This document shows, in pieces, positions 14,067 to 29,814 of a stretch of DNA of 64,000 nt (position 1 is the first letter of the stretch; every line of letters starts with the position of its first letter). A model generated the notes under the pieces. That model saw only the letters and a list, made by a program, of their open reading frames with translations, ran no database searches and was not told the origin of the DNA. The stretch comes from Steinernema hermaphroditum (taxonomy: Eukaryota > Nematoda > Chromadorea > Rhabditida > Steinernematidae). The stretch covers positions 13,664,769 to 13,728,768 of the forward strand of contig CM059624.1 of NCBI GenBank assembly GCA_030435675.1, given 5' to 3'. A program made the translations under genes and the position numbers.

Positions 14067-14606
14067 ATGTCCGAGAGCAGTGAAATCAACCTTCAGCGTT
14101 CTCGCAAGAACGAAGTGTGCGACCGCTGGCGCAATGGCCAGGTGTGCCCGTTCGGGACCGATTGTCGCTACGCCCATGAAGACCTGGCCAGCTCTGAGTT
14201 GCCGCCGCGCACCCAGGACGCGCTCTACAGAACTGTTCTTTGCCGCCACTTCATTGAGAACAACGGCCGGTGCCCCTACGGAGAACGCTGCATGTACGCT
14301 CACGGGCCTGAGCAGCTTCGCAAGGTTCGTTGAAGTGTGTTTTTATTTGTGCATTTAGCTCTTTCATTCCGTCTAAATGTCTGCTTTCAGGTACCCAACA
14401 CCAAGAGGCGTGGCCACAGCGTTCCCGACCGGATCTGCCACTCGTTCCTCTTCTACGGAACCTGTCCGCACGGAAACTTCTGTCGCTACAACCACCTCCA
14501 CCTGTGGCAGATCGTCCCGCGCAGCGTGAACCCTCATGTACGCATCCCGAAGCTCAACGACGTCCGTCAAGGCGTGCAGGATCTCGCGATGGCCGGGGCC
14601 ATCTGA
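14067..14606 (+). CDS. Triple CCCH zinc-finger RNA-binding protein
   Basis: Two exons, 14067-14324 and 14391-14606, encode 157 residues. Three C-x8/9-C-x5-C-x3-H fingers are visible: CDRWRNGQVCPFGTDCRYAH, a second from LCRHFIENNGRC to CMYAH, and CHSFLFYGTCPHGNFCRYNH. The second is preceded by LYRTVLC, resembling the lead-in of TTP/TIS11 fingers (YKTELC). In nematodes such proteins bind mRNA 3'UTRs, often in germline and embryo. The start at 14067 is preferred because a TTTTCAG acceptor ends three bases upstream; an in-frame ATG at 14031 lies before it. Three close fingers and a short length differ from the usual two-finger TTP form. The RNA target is unknown. Confidence 0.88.
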
Positions 14607-14969
14607 AACCAACAAGTGCCCGTCAACATTATGTCCATCTGTTATTTCATGTTATCTCCAATTGTGTGACGCTTTTTGTCGATAAACTCAGAAACCACAG
14701 TTTGTCCTGGGTGGTTCAATCCCTGAAAAGCTCTCGCAACTCAACAGATGACCTGAATGCTGAAGCCTCTGACCGGGCGATAGAGAGACAAGCGTAAGTG
14801 TACTGTCACTTTTTGCACCTCTTCAGTCTCATGTACTTGATGCTTAGCAGTGGGTGAAGATGGATAGCGATGCTATGGTGATACAACAAAAGCAATGTTT
14901 TACATGCATAAACACAATGTCTCTTTCATATATAAGTGTCACAGTTCACACCCTTCCTTCATCATCAAG
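14607..14969. other. Intergenic, no gene recognised
   Basis: 3' flank of the CCCH gene and 5' flank of the next gene. An open frame continues past the CCCH stop in another phase but has no recognisable pattern. Confidence 0.4.
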
Positions 14970-15773
14970 ATGCGTTCTCTTCTTTCCAAAGCCCTTTGTA
15001 AGTATGTCAAGCACACTAACAGATCATCGGAATACGAAGACCTCCCTCCAATTATGAAGGTGCAGTGTATTCAAGAGAAGTTCAGAAGCACTTTCGGAAG
15101 GAGGATCTCGAAGACTTCTGAGAGATACGTCGTCTACGACAAGAAGAACCATAAAATCGATCTGAAACGAACACTGCTGAGGGCAAAACAGGTGCTGGAT
15201 CTAGTCGACTATTTTCGACTTCAGTGCTGCACGAATGAAACGAAAGATCTCTTCGCGACGTGGAAGATCTGTTCCAGGAAACAACGCAAGCGACTTTCAA
15301 AAGAAGGCTCTTCCGGAACTCACGCCCTCTTTTGGTACAAAACCGCTAAGATGAGGGAGAAGGAAAGAGGACGAAAAATGCAAATCCCAAGCTGGGAAGT
15401 ATTCTCCTGTTGCGTCGAGAATGGTTGGAACGATGCCGCAGTCGAGTACTACCGTATCCAAGAGGAAAGCAAGAAAATGGACCTGTTTTGGAACGAATGG
15501 ATTAGGGCAGTGGAAGAGGATGACTTCGCACTGGTAAGAAGGCTGAATGCTGCCGCCGAGAAAGACTTTGTGATCGACCAATCTATCTTCGAACACCAGC
15601 TGGATGAGTGGACTGTGAAGCAAATGGTCCAGTTCTTGATGCGCAGAAAGAGCGTTCAGGTTCCGGCGGATTGCCTGGTTCCGGAAATCGAACGCTTTTA
15701 CGATTGCGTCTGGAAGATACTCGAGAAGAGGCTTATCAAAGCTAAATCCAATGTAGAAGTGAAACCATTTTGA
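14970..15773 (+). CDS. Hypothetical intronless protein
   Basis: A single open frame of about 267 residues from the ATG at 14970 (MRSLLSKALCK); in-frame ATGs at 14895 and later make the start uncertain. The protein is rich in Lys, Arg, Glu and Trp, with a basic first half and helix-like segments (DLFWNEWIRAVEEDDFALV, LDEWTVKQMVQFLMRRK). I see no signal peptide, membrane helix or known motif. The length and the codon pattern support a real gene. It converges on the pseudophosphatase gene, whose stop lies 14 bases away on the other strand, so the transcripts probably overlap at their 3' ends. Confidence 0.6.
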   Translation: MRSLLSKALCKYVKHTNRSSEYEDLPPIMKVQCIQEKFRSTFGRRISKTSERYVVYDKKNHKIDLKRTLLRAKQVLDLVDYFRLQCCTNETKDLFATWKICSRKQRKRLSKEGSSGTHALFWYKTAKMREKERGRKMQIPSWEVFSCCVENGWNDAAVEYYRIQEESKKMDLFWNEWIRAVEEDDFALVRRLNAAAEKDFVIDQSIFEHQLDEWTVKQMVQFLMRRKSVQVPADCLVPEIERFYDCVWKILEKRLIKAKSNVEVKPF

Positions 15774-15786
15774 AAAATTGAGAAAA

Positions 15787-18081
15787 TCAAATAAAATCAT
15801 GTTTTATATACCCTAAACAGAACACATGCTCATTTTTCCTTCGGGTCCCCCGCCTCCAATGTTCCTGGTCGCATTTTTCTCTGCCGTTCCATCTAGCGAT
15901 GTCATCTGAGCCTGAGCGTGAAGAGGCGCTTCGCGAATTAAAAAGTCGCATAGCTTCTCGGTAGTCCTCATAGAATCTAAAAATACTGTAAGAGGCGATC
16001 TCCTTTATCGGCCAACCTCCAACAGTAGGCGTTTTGAGGGTGCCGCACGAAGCCAGACGAATGATCTGCAAGTTGAGGACGCCGTTAGCAGCACTGATTA
16101 GTGCCGTTGCTCCTTTGATGCATCCGTTGTTGCCAGGAGCAGAAAACAACGACAGCAGCTTCTTGTTGCCCATCATGAAGCAGCCTCCTGGCGACGGGTT
16201 CCGCGCTCGAATAATCAGGTCGATGCTCATTTTGCTGCAGAACTTTTCGACTGCTTTCTCGCCGAATTTCACTCCTCGGCCATCTACAATTGATCTCATT
16301 ACAGAAGTTATATAATGCAGATCCATACGCTTCTTCACTTTAAATCCGTCGACTTCGTGCGAAGGATCGGAAAAGATGAGATGCGATGAGACTCGATTCT
16401 TTTCGAATTCCATAAGAGGCCGTGGAATCTTCTGAATCTCCTCCATGTTCTCCAATAGAGGAGTGGGGCCTCCATGCATCGCCAGGATCTTCTCTCCAAT
16501 AACTGCGGCCAACGGCATGTGGGAGCACATCTGCGAAATGACGGCTGACAGTGCTCGACAGATTTTTCTCGGAAATCGGCGCTGTATGGTGTAGGTTAGC
16601 GCCTCAGACGCTCCGCGGAGAACATACACATCATTAGGGAGAGCGATCTAAACAAAAGAAAATAATTAGTTAAAAACGACAAGTTCAAATTTATGTGTTC
16701 AATCTCCGTGGTTTCCAAAGAAACAGTTCACTTCTACGACCCACCAATACACAAAGCATAAAAAGTAAATAGTCACATACCTTTAAGGCGACAACCAGGG
16801 CGACTGTTTCCAGTGAGAAGTCATTCGCTGGATTTATAAGGCCTCCAAGGAAAACATGGCGTCTGCGGCACGGCGGGTAGCCATGGATATGGAACCATCG
16901 GTGCAGATCCGGATACTGGCCCTTCAAATCGCCATATACAACAACCGAATCAGCCGGAATACACAAAAGAGTTGGCTCTGCGGCGAATATGTCGGCAGCT
17001 TGGCTGAAGAGATCTCCGAGTTCTTCCGGGTTGAACGTGAAGAGACCGGGACCGTGTTCAAGCAAACGATGGAGAAGAGATTCGCGTTTGGATGGAGCCG
17101 ATCGGATCGGTCGTATGTAGCCGCTCTTATCCTTTTCAAATGACCGCACCGTTTTGTTGATCATCACTGTCTTGATTGCCGTCTTTCCCTCATTTTCGGG
17201 TATATTCACAGCCACTTCTTCGTCACGTAAAGGTTGCGCATTGTCTTGATCGGCTGTCGTAGGAAACTGCAGCTTTTCAATAACAAAATTTACATCTGCA
17301 AGCGTGGGCAAACGCCCGGTCACTTCCTGCACAACGACTTCTTCCTGTAGTGATGCTATTAAAATAACAAAAGGAAAACTTTCGAGCTTGCCTGCCACGA
17401 CGCGAAGGTCGAATTCTGGAAGACGAGTGGTTCGATTACTTTACCAATTTCGGCGAATTCTTGTCGGCGAAATTGTTTGCTTTTGGCGTAGCTCTTGATC
17501 ACTGGATAGACGCTGACGAACGACAGTGCGACCATGATTAGAAACGGGTATAAGTGCTCCAAATAGCGCGTTAGAAAATGACTGGCACGCTGCTTCAGCG
17601 GCTAAAATGGGGAAATTTCACTGTTCAAGATTACGTGGAGACACTCAACTCACCTCTACATATACAAAATCGAGTTCGTTGCATAAATTGACAGCGCACA
17701 GCTTAATCGCTCCGATGTAACGCCTTCCTTCAAGTGTCAGTTCGTATCGCGGGCTATAGAAACCCTTCCAGAATTTAGTTTTACTATATACAGTCGGTAG
17801 CTCCAAGTCGCTAATGCAACCGTAAATTCTAGCGCCCGGACGTTCCTTGTTCGGACTGAAATGTGTAGATCATATAAATCAGTGAAAGTGAACTGAATTG
17901 AAGTTGGAACTTACGGAATGGCCAGTTGGAAACATGACTGATTGGCTTTGAAATCACAGTGGACGGATGTATCGTTGTAGCCGAGCTGTGCGTCAGAGTT
18001 TGATCGACATCTGGACGGCGATCTCAAGTCTCCCAATGAGAAGAGAACCGCCAACACAACGACCGAACTGCAGGAGATCAT
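15787..18081 (-). CDS. Receptor-like transmembrane PP1-family pseudophosphatase
   Basis: Five exons: 18081-17915, 17855-17654, 17601-17380 (or 17392 with a GC donor), 17344-16781, 16647-15787. All phases match, giving about 671 residues. Order: signal peptide (MISCSSVVVLAVLFSLG); an ectodomain of about 100 residues with six cysteines, NDT and NQS glycosylation sites and a Ly6-type end CAVNLCN; one TM helix (about residues 140-158, YPFLIMVALSFVSVYPVI); a basic stretch; then a PP1-like domain from about residue 280. PP1 signatures are degenerate: GDIHG is GDLKG, GDYVDRG is GGLINPA, RGNHE is RGASE, RAH is RAR. The HGG motif and the RGV arginine remain. Four of six metal ligands (PP1 H66, D92, N124, H248) are lost, so it should be inactive and may bind phosphoproteins or PP1 partners. 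Exon 3 carries the join of the two halves. Confidence 0.75.
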
Positions 18082-18239
18082 AGGGCGAAGTGAGGGGAGT
18101 CTGATGCAACGGATGTTGCAAATTTTAAGACTTTGTCTGGTAGACATCATTCGTAGGATTGAGAAAGAAGGCAAGAGTTGAGTTGAGTTTTTCTTCCGCA
18201 CTACCAGTGATGGAGAATCGATCGAAATTGAGCAAACTA

Positions 18240-18280
18240 CAACAGTAGGCGTTTTGAGCGAAGCCAAACGAATGATCTGC
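18240..18280 (-). pseudogene. Remnant of a second PP1-like gene tail
   Basis: About 41 bases match the segment encoding LQIIRLASCGTLKTPTVGG in the neighbouring pseudophosphatase (16020-16070), with a short gap and few changes. No intact frame surrounds it. It lies just upstream of the pseudophosphatase start, as expected if a tandem paralogue was mostly deleted. Confidence 0.6.
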
Positions 18281-18400
18281 GGTGACAAGGATTAAGATGC
18301 AGCGGAACAGATAAACGTGCAATTATCCGTTTTATTCAAATATATAGCAACATATATAATCTTCTTACATGCTGAGCGGAAGCCCAGAATCTAGAGCAAC

Positions 18401-18812
18401 CTAGAAATCGCCTGGGTTGAACAGGCCGCGAGCGCGGTTGAGAATGCTGTCCTGAAGGAAGAAAACTAATCACTCGTTCAGCACAGGACAAACGAACATT
18501 CGAAGGGTCGTACGGCGCCTCTTTCGACGGAATCTCCAGGACGGCTGGGCTGCGTTGCGTCGCCTGGTCCACGGAGTAACGAATCAGTTCGGCGATGTGC
18601 TGGTTGATGACTACGATGGCGATGTCGTCACGGGCGACGAATGACCTGAACGCCGCTTCGATTTCCGCGACGGGAGTGTTCTTGTCCACGATCAGGTAGT
18701 TCGGCTTGTTCGCCTTGTTCAGCTCTCCGACGCCGCCGAGCAAGAAGCCCACCACGGTGTCTTCGTCGCCGATGACCGCAATGACTTTTCCTTTCTGCGC
18801 GGAGTGGGCCAT
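18401..18812 (-). CDS. vha-9: V-type H+-ATPase subunit F
   Basis: Two exons, 18812-18498 and 18451-18401, encode 121 residues, the family length. The protein carries the conserved core [54 protein letters not shown] and the tail [15 protein letters not shown]. Subunit F sits in the central stalk of V1 and couples ATP hydrolysis to rotation for proton pumping. A TTTCAG acceptor ends at 18820, just upstream of the ATG, consistent with trans-splicing. A poly(A) signal on the minus strand lies at 18336-18331. It is read in the same direction as mrps-11 (about 500 bases upstream) and the pseudophosphatase (about 320 bases downstream), so an operon is possible but the gaps are long. Confidence 0.95.
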
Positions 18813-19310
18813 TGGAGTGTCTGAAATGATGAACAACATGAATAACGCGAAGAGACGGCACAACGATCAAGCGGTAATGTTACGAAACAAACGCTGAACG
18901 ACAGCTTCTCGGTGATACCAAAGAATATCGTTCACACTGGCACACAGAATGTAACCACGACAGGACTTCAAAACGACAGGCACTAACAAGTACCTATATA
19001 AAGAGGCAAATCAGAGCGCACGTGATGTTGCATTCTAGTGTCGCGGCTCACTTCAAATGACCCAAAAACATGACAAAATGGCTCAAACACTGCAAAGGCA
19101 AATGGAACATCGATGTTGATAACGCAACAGAATCACACTTAAAGTACTCCGTTCACGCCGACTGTGTGGAATTGAAATATCGCCAAAGGCGGACAAGGGA
19201 CATCAACCAACTTGACGAGAATCTGAACTCACACCGACTACTACGCCTTGTACAAGCAAAACAAAGAAACGAAGACAATAACAGTCGAAACAACAATGAG
19301 AACTACGTGC

Positions 19311-20028
19311 TTAAACTCTGCGAATCTTCCGGGGGCGCGGACCAAGTTCTTTCAGGGGCGTGTGATCGGTGATGGAGACGACATCCACTCCAGCGACGGT
19401 GAGGCCCTTGACGCAGGTCATCCTTCCAGGGCCGACACCCTTGACAACCACTCGGACAGTCCGGATACCGCGTCGGACGAGGCGCTGTCCGGCGGCGACT
19501 CCCGTCGTTTGGCCGGCGATGTTCGTCTTCTTCCGCGCGTTCTTGAATCCTTCCAGGCGGCACGACGTGTACGTGATGATGTTGAACTGGAACATTCCAT
19601 CAGTTTGCGCAGTGCAGACGCAACCTCACCTTGTGGTCCGTGACCTGCACGAGCGTGTTATTTTTCGTAGCATTTATATACACTATCGGGAGCTCTTCGT
19701 ATGCGATTCCGTTGAATTGCTGCTTGAAAACTTCGGGCGTGGGCAGGTGACGGTCGATATTCGATGTGTCGACGGAGATCCAGCTGAAAGCAGCAGATAA
19801 TGTTTTATCCAGAAAGGTCAGAAGCGCCAACCTTTCTGCTCCAATCGTCCCCTCAGCAACATCGAGCTGACTTTTGTGCAGCTTCACGCCCTGACGATGG
19901 TTGTCACGGAGCGAATCGCCCAGAGTCGATGAGCATGAGATGAATCGCCTCTGGCACGCAGCGACACTAGGACGACGAACTCCAATTATGAAATTCTCGA
20001 CGAGAGCAGCTACTGATCGTACTGCCAT
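19311..20028 (-). CDS. mrps-11: Mitochondrial small-subunit ribosomal protein uS11m
   Basis: Three exons, 20028-19832, 19783-19630 and 19586-19311, encode 208 residues. The C-terminal half is a clear uS11 domain: NNTLVQVTDHKFNIITYTSC, AGQTTGVAAGQRLVRRGIRT, VKGVGPGR and the C-terminus HTPLKELGPRPRKIRRV. The N-terminal 70 residues (AVRSVAALVENFIIGVRRP, then QRRFISCSS) are basic and Ser-rich, as in a mitochondrial presequence. uS11m lines the mRNA exit region of the mitoribosome platform. The first intron is 48 bases and in frame, so reading through it would add 16 residues. An acceptor-like TTTCAG lies just before the ATG. Confidence 0.93.
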
Positions 20029-20370
20029 TTCTGCGGCTCTGAAACGGCAAACGAAATAAGATTGGACCATGACAGCCCTAGGTAACAAGCACGAAGAGAA
20101 ATGCAACAATCAGAACCGAAAGAATGCTACACCACCCACATTCAGAACAACATGCGAGCGCTTAAAAGGGCGTTCACTGTTATGAATCGCGAGCAGCGGA
20201 CAGCTGAGAGAAACCATGAACCACCACGCCAACACTCACAAATCCACTAGCACATACCACCTGGCTCAAACCCTCTCAACAAAAATTCACCAATACAATA
20301 CTTAAAAGGCTTTATTTATTAGCCAAGAATTAATTCAACCAACAGCAATGCACAGACTCAAATACAGCGA

Positions 20371-20990
20371 TTAATCAATGGCAGGCAATAGTGGATCATA
20401 CTGCTGCCATCCCTCCATGCCAGGGTCATCCAGCCCTTCTTCACGTTCTCTTGTACATCTGTTAAAAATCATCAAAAGGACATAAGCCAGTGAGGTGAGG
20501 AAAACGCAGATGATATCGACTGCAGGACGGATAAGCAGCGATTCGTCAAACTGGTTTTCATACATATGTTGCATCATCTGGGGATACTTGATAAGGAAAT
20601 CCACGAAGCAAAGACAATCGAACACCTGAAAGAAATATGTACTCAAAGAATGTTGAAAATAAAACTCACTAGAATAAGTGACATGAATAGAGTCGGAATA
20701 ACCTTCAAGAGAGAGAACAACATTGTGACGCTGGTCAAAATGAAGGATACTTGCATATATCCGATCCCGTAGTACTTAAGACATTCTTGCATATATTCGA
20801 TTCCGTAGTACTTAAGACATTCGCCAATGATCATGAAAACCGGATTGAATTCGCCGACGAAGAAAGCAGCGAAGGCGATTATCAATAAGAGTCGCACGAT
20901 GCAGATGATGACTCCAACAAAGAAGGGAACTTTCGGAGGTTGCTAGAAGTGAGAAAATGATCAAACGACGTGGATGAGAGATCTTACCAT
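20371..20990 (-). CDS. Small four-TM protein of unknown function
   Basis: Three exons, 20990-20988 (the ATG alone), 20942-20670 and 20625-20371, encode 176 residues. Hydrophobic segments are GVIICIVRLLLIIAFAAFF, a second after the YMQ repeats (VSFILTSVTMLFSLLKVIP), a third around LILVFDCLCFVDFL, and a fourth (VDIICVFLTSLAYVLLMIF). The C-terminus is acidic and Pro-rich. A 12-residue block (ECLKYYGIEYMQ) is tandemly duplicated. The minus-strand AATAAATAAA at 20320-20311 is a good poly(A) signal. I do not recognise the family. The neighbouring plus-strand gene encodes a protein of the same size and TM count, so the two may be distant relatives. The one-codon first exon is the weakest part. Confidence 0.65.
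20751..20822. repeat. 36-base tandem duplication inside a coding exon
   Basis: Two adjacent 36-base units, 20751-20786 and 20787-20822, differ at only two or three bases. The repeat keeps frame and duplicates 12 residues in the four-TM protein. The near identity indicates a recent event or continuing homogenisation. Confidence 0.9.
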
Positions 20991-21303
20991 GGAGACAGCA
21001 CGTAACGCCAGCGAGACAAGCATTCCGTCGCAGTGGATCTTACTCGAAGTGCGAGAAAACAACCGAGAAAGGCGGCGACTCAACGGAGAAATGAGTTGCA
21101 GCGGCAGCTGAATGAGATGGATGGTCACCGTAATCTTCTCGAACAGTTTCTCGCTTCAAGACCCAGAATGTTTACATACTGTCATTCAAAAACAGACAGC
21201 CTATGTCTGCTGCAAATTCCATCCATGTTCTCTAGACAAAGCATATCTCACACGGGCGTCTGTAAATGCTTGTGCTCGCTCAGTTTCCTCCTTCGCTTAT
21301 GCA
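20991..21303. promoter_or_regulatory. Shared divergent promoter region
   Basis: About 310 bases separate the start codons of two oppositely oriented four-TM genes, so their promoters must share this stretch. I saw no clear TATA box or repeated operator. This is inferred from gene orientation only. Confidence 0.35.
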
Positions 21304-21934
21304 ATGACCGGTCGTGGCGGAATGATCTCGCGGCTGACATCTCGCCTCGGTATCAGCTTCACTGTAAGTCACTTTTCTTCTTCAACTGCTTCTTCTAAGA
21401 TCTCGTTCTTTCAGGATGTTGCGTTGGCGTTCTTTGTGCTAGAGGTCTTCTTCGTGATGGTGCAACTGATCGCTGCGGTCATCTTCGCCGCGTTCTTCGT
21501 AGCCGATATCGCCTCGTTTCTCTCCTCCGCCGACGGATTCGTCGTCGGCGTCGACTTCGCTGTGTGGCTCTTCAACGTCGGCGTCGCAGTGGCTGCTTTC
21601 CTCTACGATGACGTCAAACTACCGTGCTATTTTTACGTGATCATGGTCGGATTCGTGAGTTCTATCTGTTCTGTTCTGAAGTAACAACTCTATTCAGGCG
21701 ATGAATCTCCTCTACAGTATTCGCATCGTCGTCGGAATCGCCCTCCGTTCACCTCATTTGTCACCGCCTACGACGAACATTCGGAATTACTACTATGCGG
21801 ACTGCAGCATGGTGTATTTCGCTGTCAACGCTATCCTCCTCATCGTACACATTGTCGCACTCGTCCTCTTTGGTGTAGTCGCGAAGGAGTACACACGCGG
21901 GAAGAAGCGATTCATGGGATCAAAGGAGATATGA
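21304..21934 (+). CDS. Small four-TM protein of unknown function
   Basis: Three exons, 21304-21363, 21415-21654 and 21698-21934, encode 178 residues. After a short Gly/Arg-rich start (MTGRGGMISRLTSRLGISF) come four hydrophobic stretches: VEVIFF-like segment FFVMVQLIAAVIFAAFFV, VWLFNVGVAVAAFLY, the LLYSIRIVVGIAL region, and VNAILLIVHIVALVLFGVV. The C-terminus is short and basic (RGKKRFMGSKEI). All splice sites are consensus and phases agree. The start was chosen as the first ATG of the protein-like part; the frame is open further upstream. The layout resembles nematode tetraspan families, but I cannot name one. Confidence 0.7.
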
Positions 21935-24023
21935 ATAATGTTTAGCTTTGTCATTGCTCTCTGTTTCCGACTTTTCAGCGTATCATTGTACGAGCTAAAT
22001 GGTGGTATGCGGATAGGAAGTAGCCACTGCGTCTCGCGTTGTGAAAGGTTAACAAGCACTTAAACGTCGTCACTCTGATGCAAGATCTCGAGAATATCAC
22101 TTCCGCGCTATTTCTCGAACAAATTGTAACATTAGAATCTCGCCCAGCATTCTTCCAAAACCGCTTATCGCCAAGTTCATCTCAGCCCATCGACATGCCA
22201 ATATTGATCTCGAGCTCGGCATCGACCAGCCGCCGCGAAGTCAAGTGTTGTATTGTTGCGGCTACTATCTTTGGCGCGGCGCCGCTTCTCCCAGAGGGCC
22301 GATCGGCCGCGTGCCCCGCGCGCCCGAGCCGCACGTCTGGCCTTTCTGTCAATCTGTCGATTCCGAAATCTCCGTTGCGATTGTTGTTTTTCGCTCCGCC
22401 GTTTATTCGCATAAATCACCCCGAGAGGATATATGGACGAGCTTTTGGAGGGCGCGCCGCTGGACACGCCCGTCCGTCCAAACACTCGCCGGAGTCACGT
22501 TGTCTTAAATGGCTATTTTGTCGCTTAATGTCTTTGTCTTTGAAGGACACGTACTTTTTTTGCTGAAAACGCGATGTTGTCGCGTTGTTATGAATTGGAA
22601 GGTTAATGTAGATGACTGAATAGTCACACAATTGATCTACGTGTAATTAAGAGAAATCTTGATTTTTACAAAATGTAATTCTCATAATCTGGAGTTTACG
22701 ATATCTGGGTTCATGCTAACCTTCAAAATTTGAAAAACGGAAGAAAAATTGATTATGTGTTTGGCATTTTTTAAATTACAAGAACGACGTTTTTAAAATG
22801 CAAGCGATAAGCTAGCAATACAGACGATAAATCATAAATAAACACTCCTTTCCCATTTCAGACAGGTACTTCGGTTTCTGTCTACCAGATCAACACTGCA
22901 AAGAATTTCTGCCTTTTTTGTGTTGGGAATCATCGTGGAGCGGTGAGAAAACAACCGACCGATGTCATTGAAGTCTACTTGACACAATGATGACCGTCAT
23001 GTGCATTGTTCGTCTGCCAGACAGACCCCAAGTTGCTGTTCATGACTCGAAACGCCTGCGGCAACGCTTGACAGGGTCCAGTACCGTAATCTTGCGCGTG
23101 TCCTGCAGGACGATCGTGGCGGGTCATTCTCGTCTTTCCAGTTACTGTGTTGTCAACTGGGTTTCAGCTGTTCATGGGGGGGGGGGGGGTGTGGTCTTAG
23201 ATCCTTAAAATTCTGAGTGTTCACCAAATCAATTGGCGTGTCGGTGTCCCCGTTCCTTAGAGCGTTTATGGTCGTTTATGTGCCTATCGCTTTTATAGAA
23301 CCAACAAGGGCAAAAGGACTTTCTTGCCAAAATCAGATCTTTTTTTTTCCAAAATCACTGGTTCTCCGCCTCGTCCCTAATCCTACATTTACCTGTTTCC
23401 TCATCCCCTCACCAAAACAAAGTGTTCATCGCTTTTCCACCGAACGCCTCCCGTCTGCAAGAGCAGTCCTTTGAAGTCCTTCGAGTGTCGCGCCATCGAT
23501 CACCTCGGTCCGAAGTGGCGCATTTGCATATCAACTGTCAGAATCGGCGGCATTGAGACATTAATTACTAGCAATGACATATTGGGAGGCGTTCACGGCT
23601 GAGCCAGCTGCCGCGCGATGTGTGGTCCTTGAGTCTTGAGTCTTTTCAGGATTCATAGGATAGTTATGCACCTCTTCGATCGAGCCAATGCCGAAGGAGG
23701 CTAAGGCCGGCGACGATCACGATGGCCATTCCGATGCAACGCCGCTCCAGCAACGTCCGCCACCATCTCGTCCGCTTCAGGCAGTCCTTCCGCGAAGGCG
23801 TAAGTCGCTCTGATCGCTTTCGAAGTGTATAAATCACGGCGCTTCTTGGAAGAGTCCACCCGACCTCTGAGAATAATATTTCATTGGGAAAATTCACTTT
23901 AGAAGGAGCGCAATTTTTTTGGTTTTCCCAAAAGCGAAATGACGCCAAAAGACTGTTATAAGAGAGCAGAGATCCGTGCGGTTGGTTGATTGAATAAGGC
24001 ACGGGGGAGGCGCCCTCTTATCA
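21935..24023. other. Long non-coding stretch upstream of the TWK channel
   Basis: No convincing gene was seen. The ORFs around 22180-22500 are Arg/Ala-rich GC-driven frames on both strands. A run of about twelve G lies near 23178. This may hold the channel's promoter. Confidence 0.4.

Positions 24024-29814
<5,791 letters not shown>

Noticed and set aside
22177..22508. Overlapping Arg/Ala-rich ORFs on both strands
   Set aside because: Both strands are open because of high GC; no splice sites or protein-like pattern.
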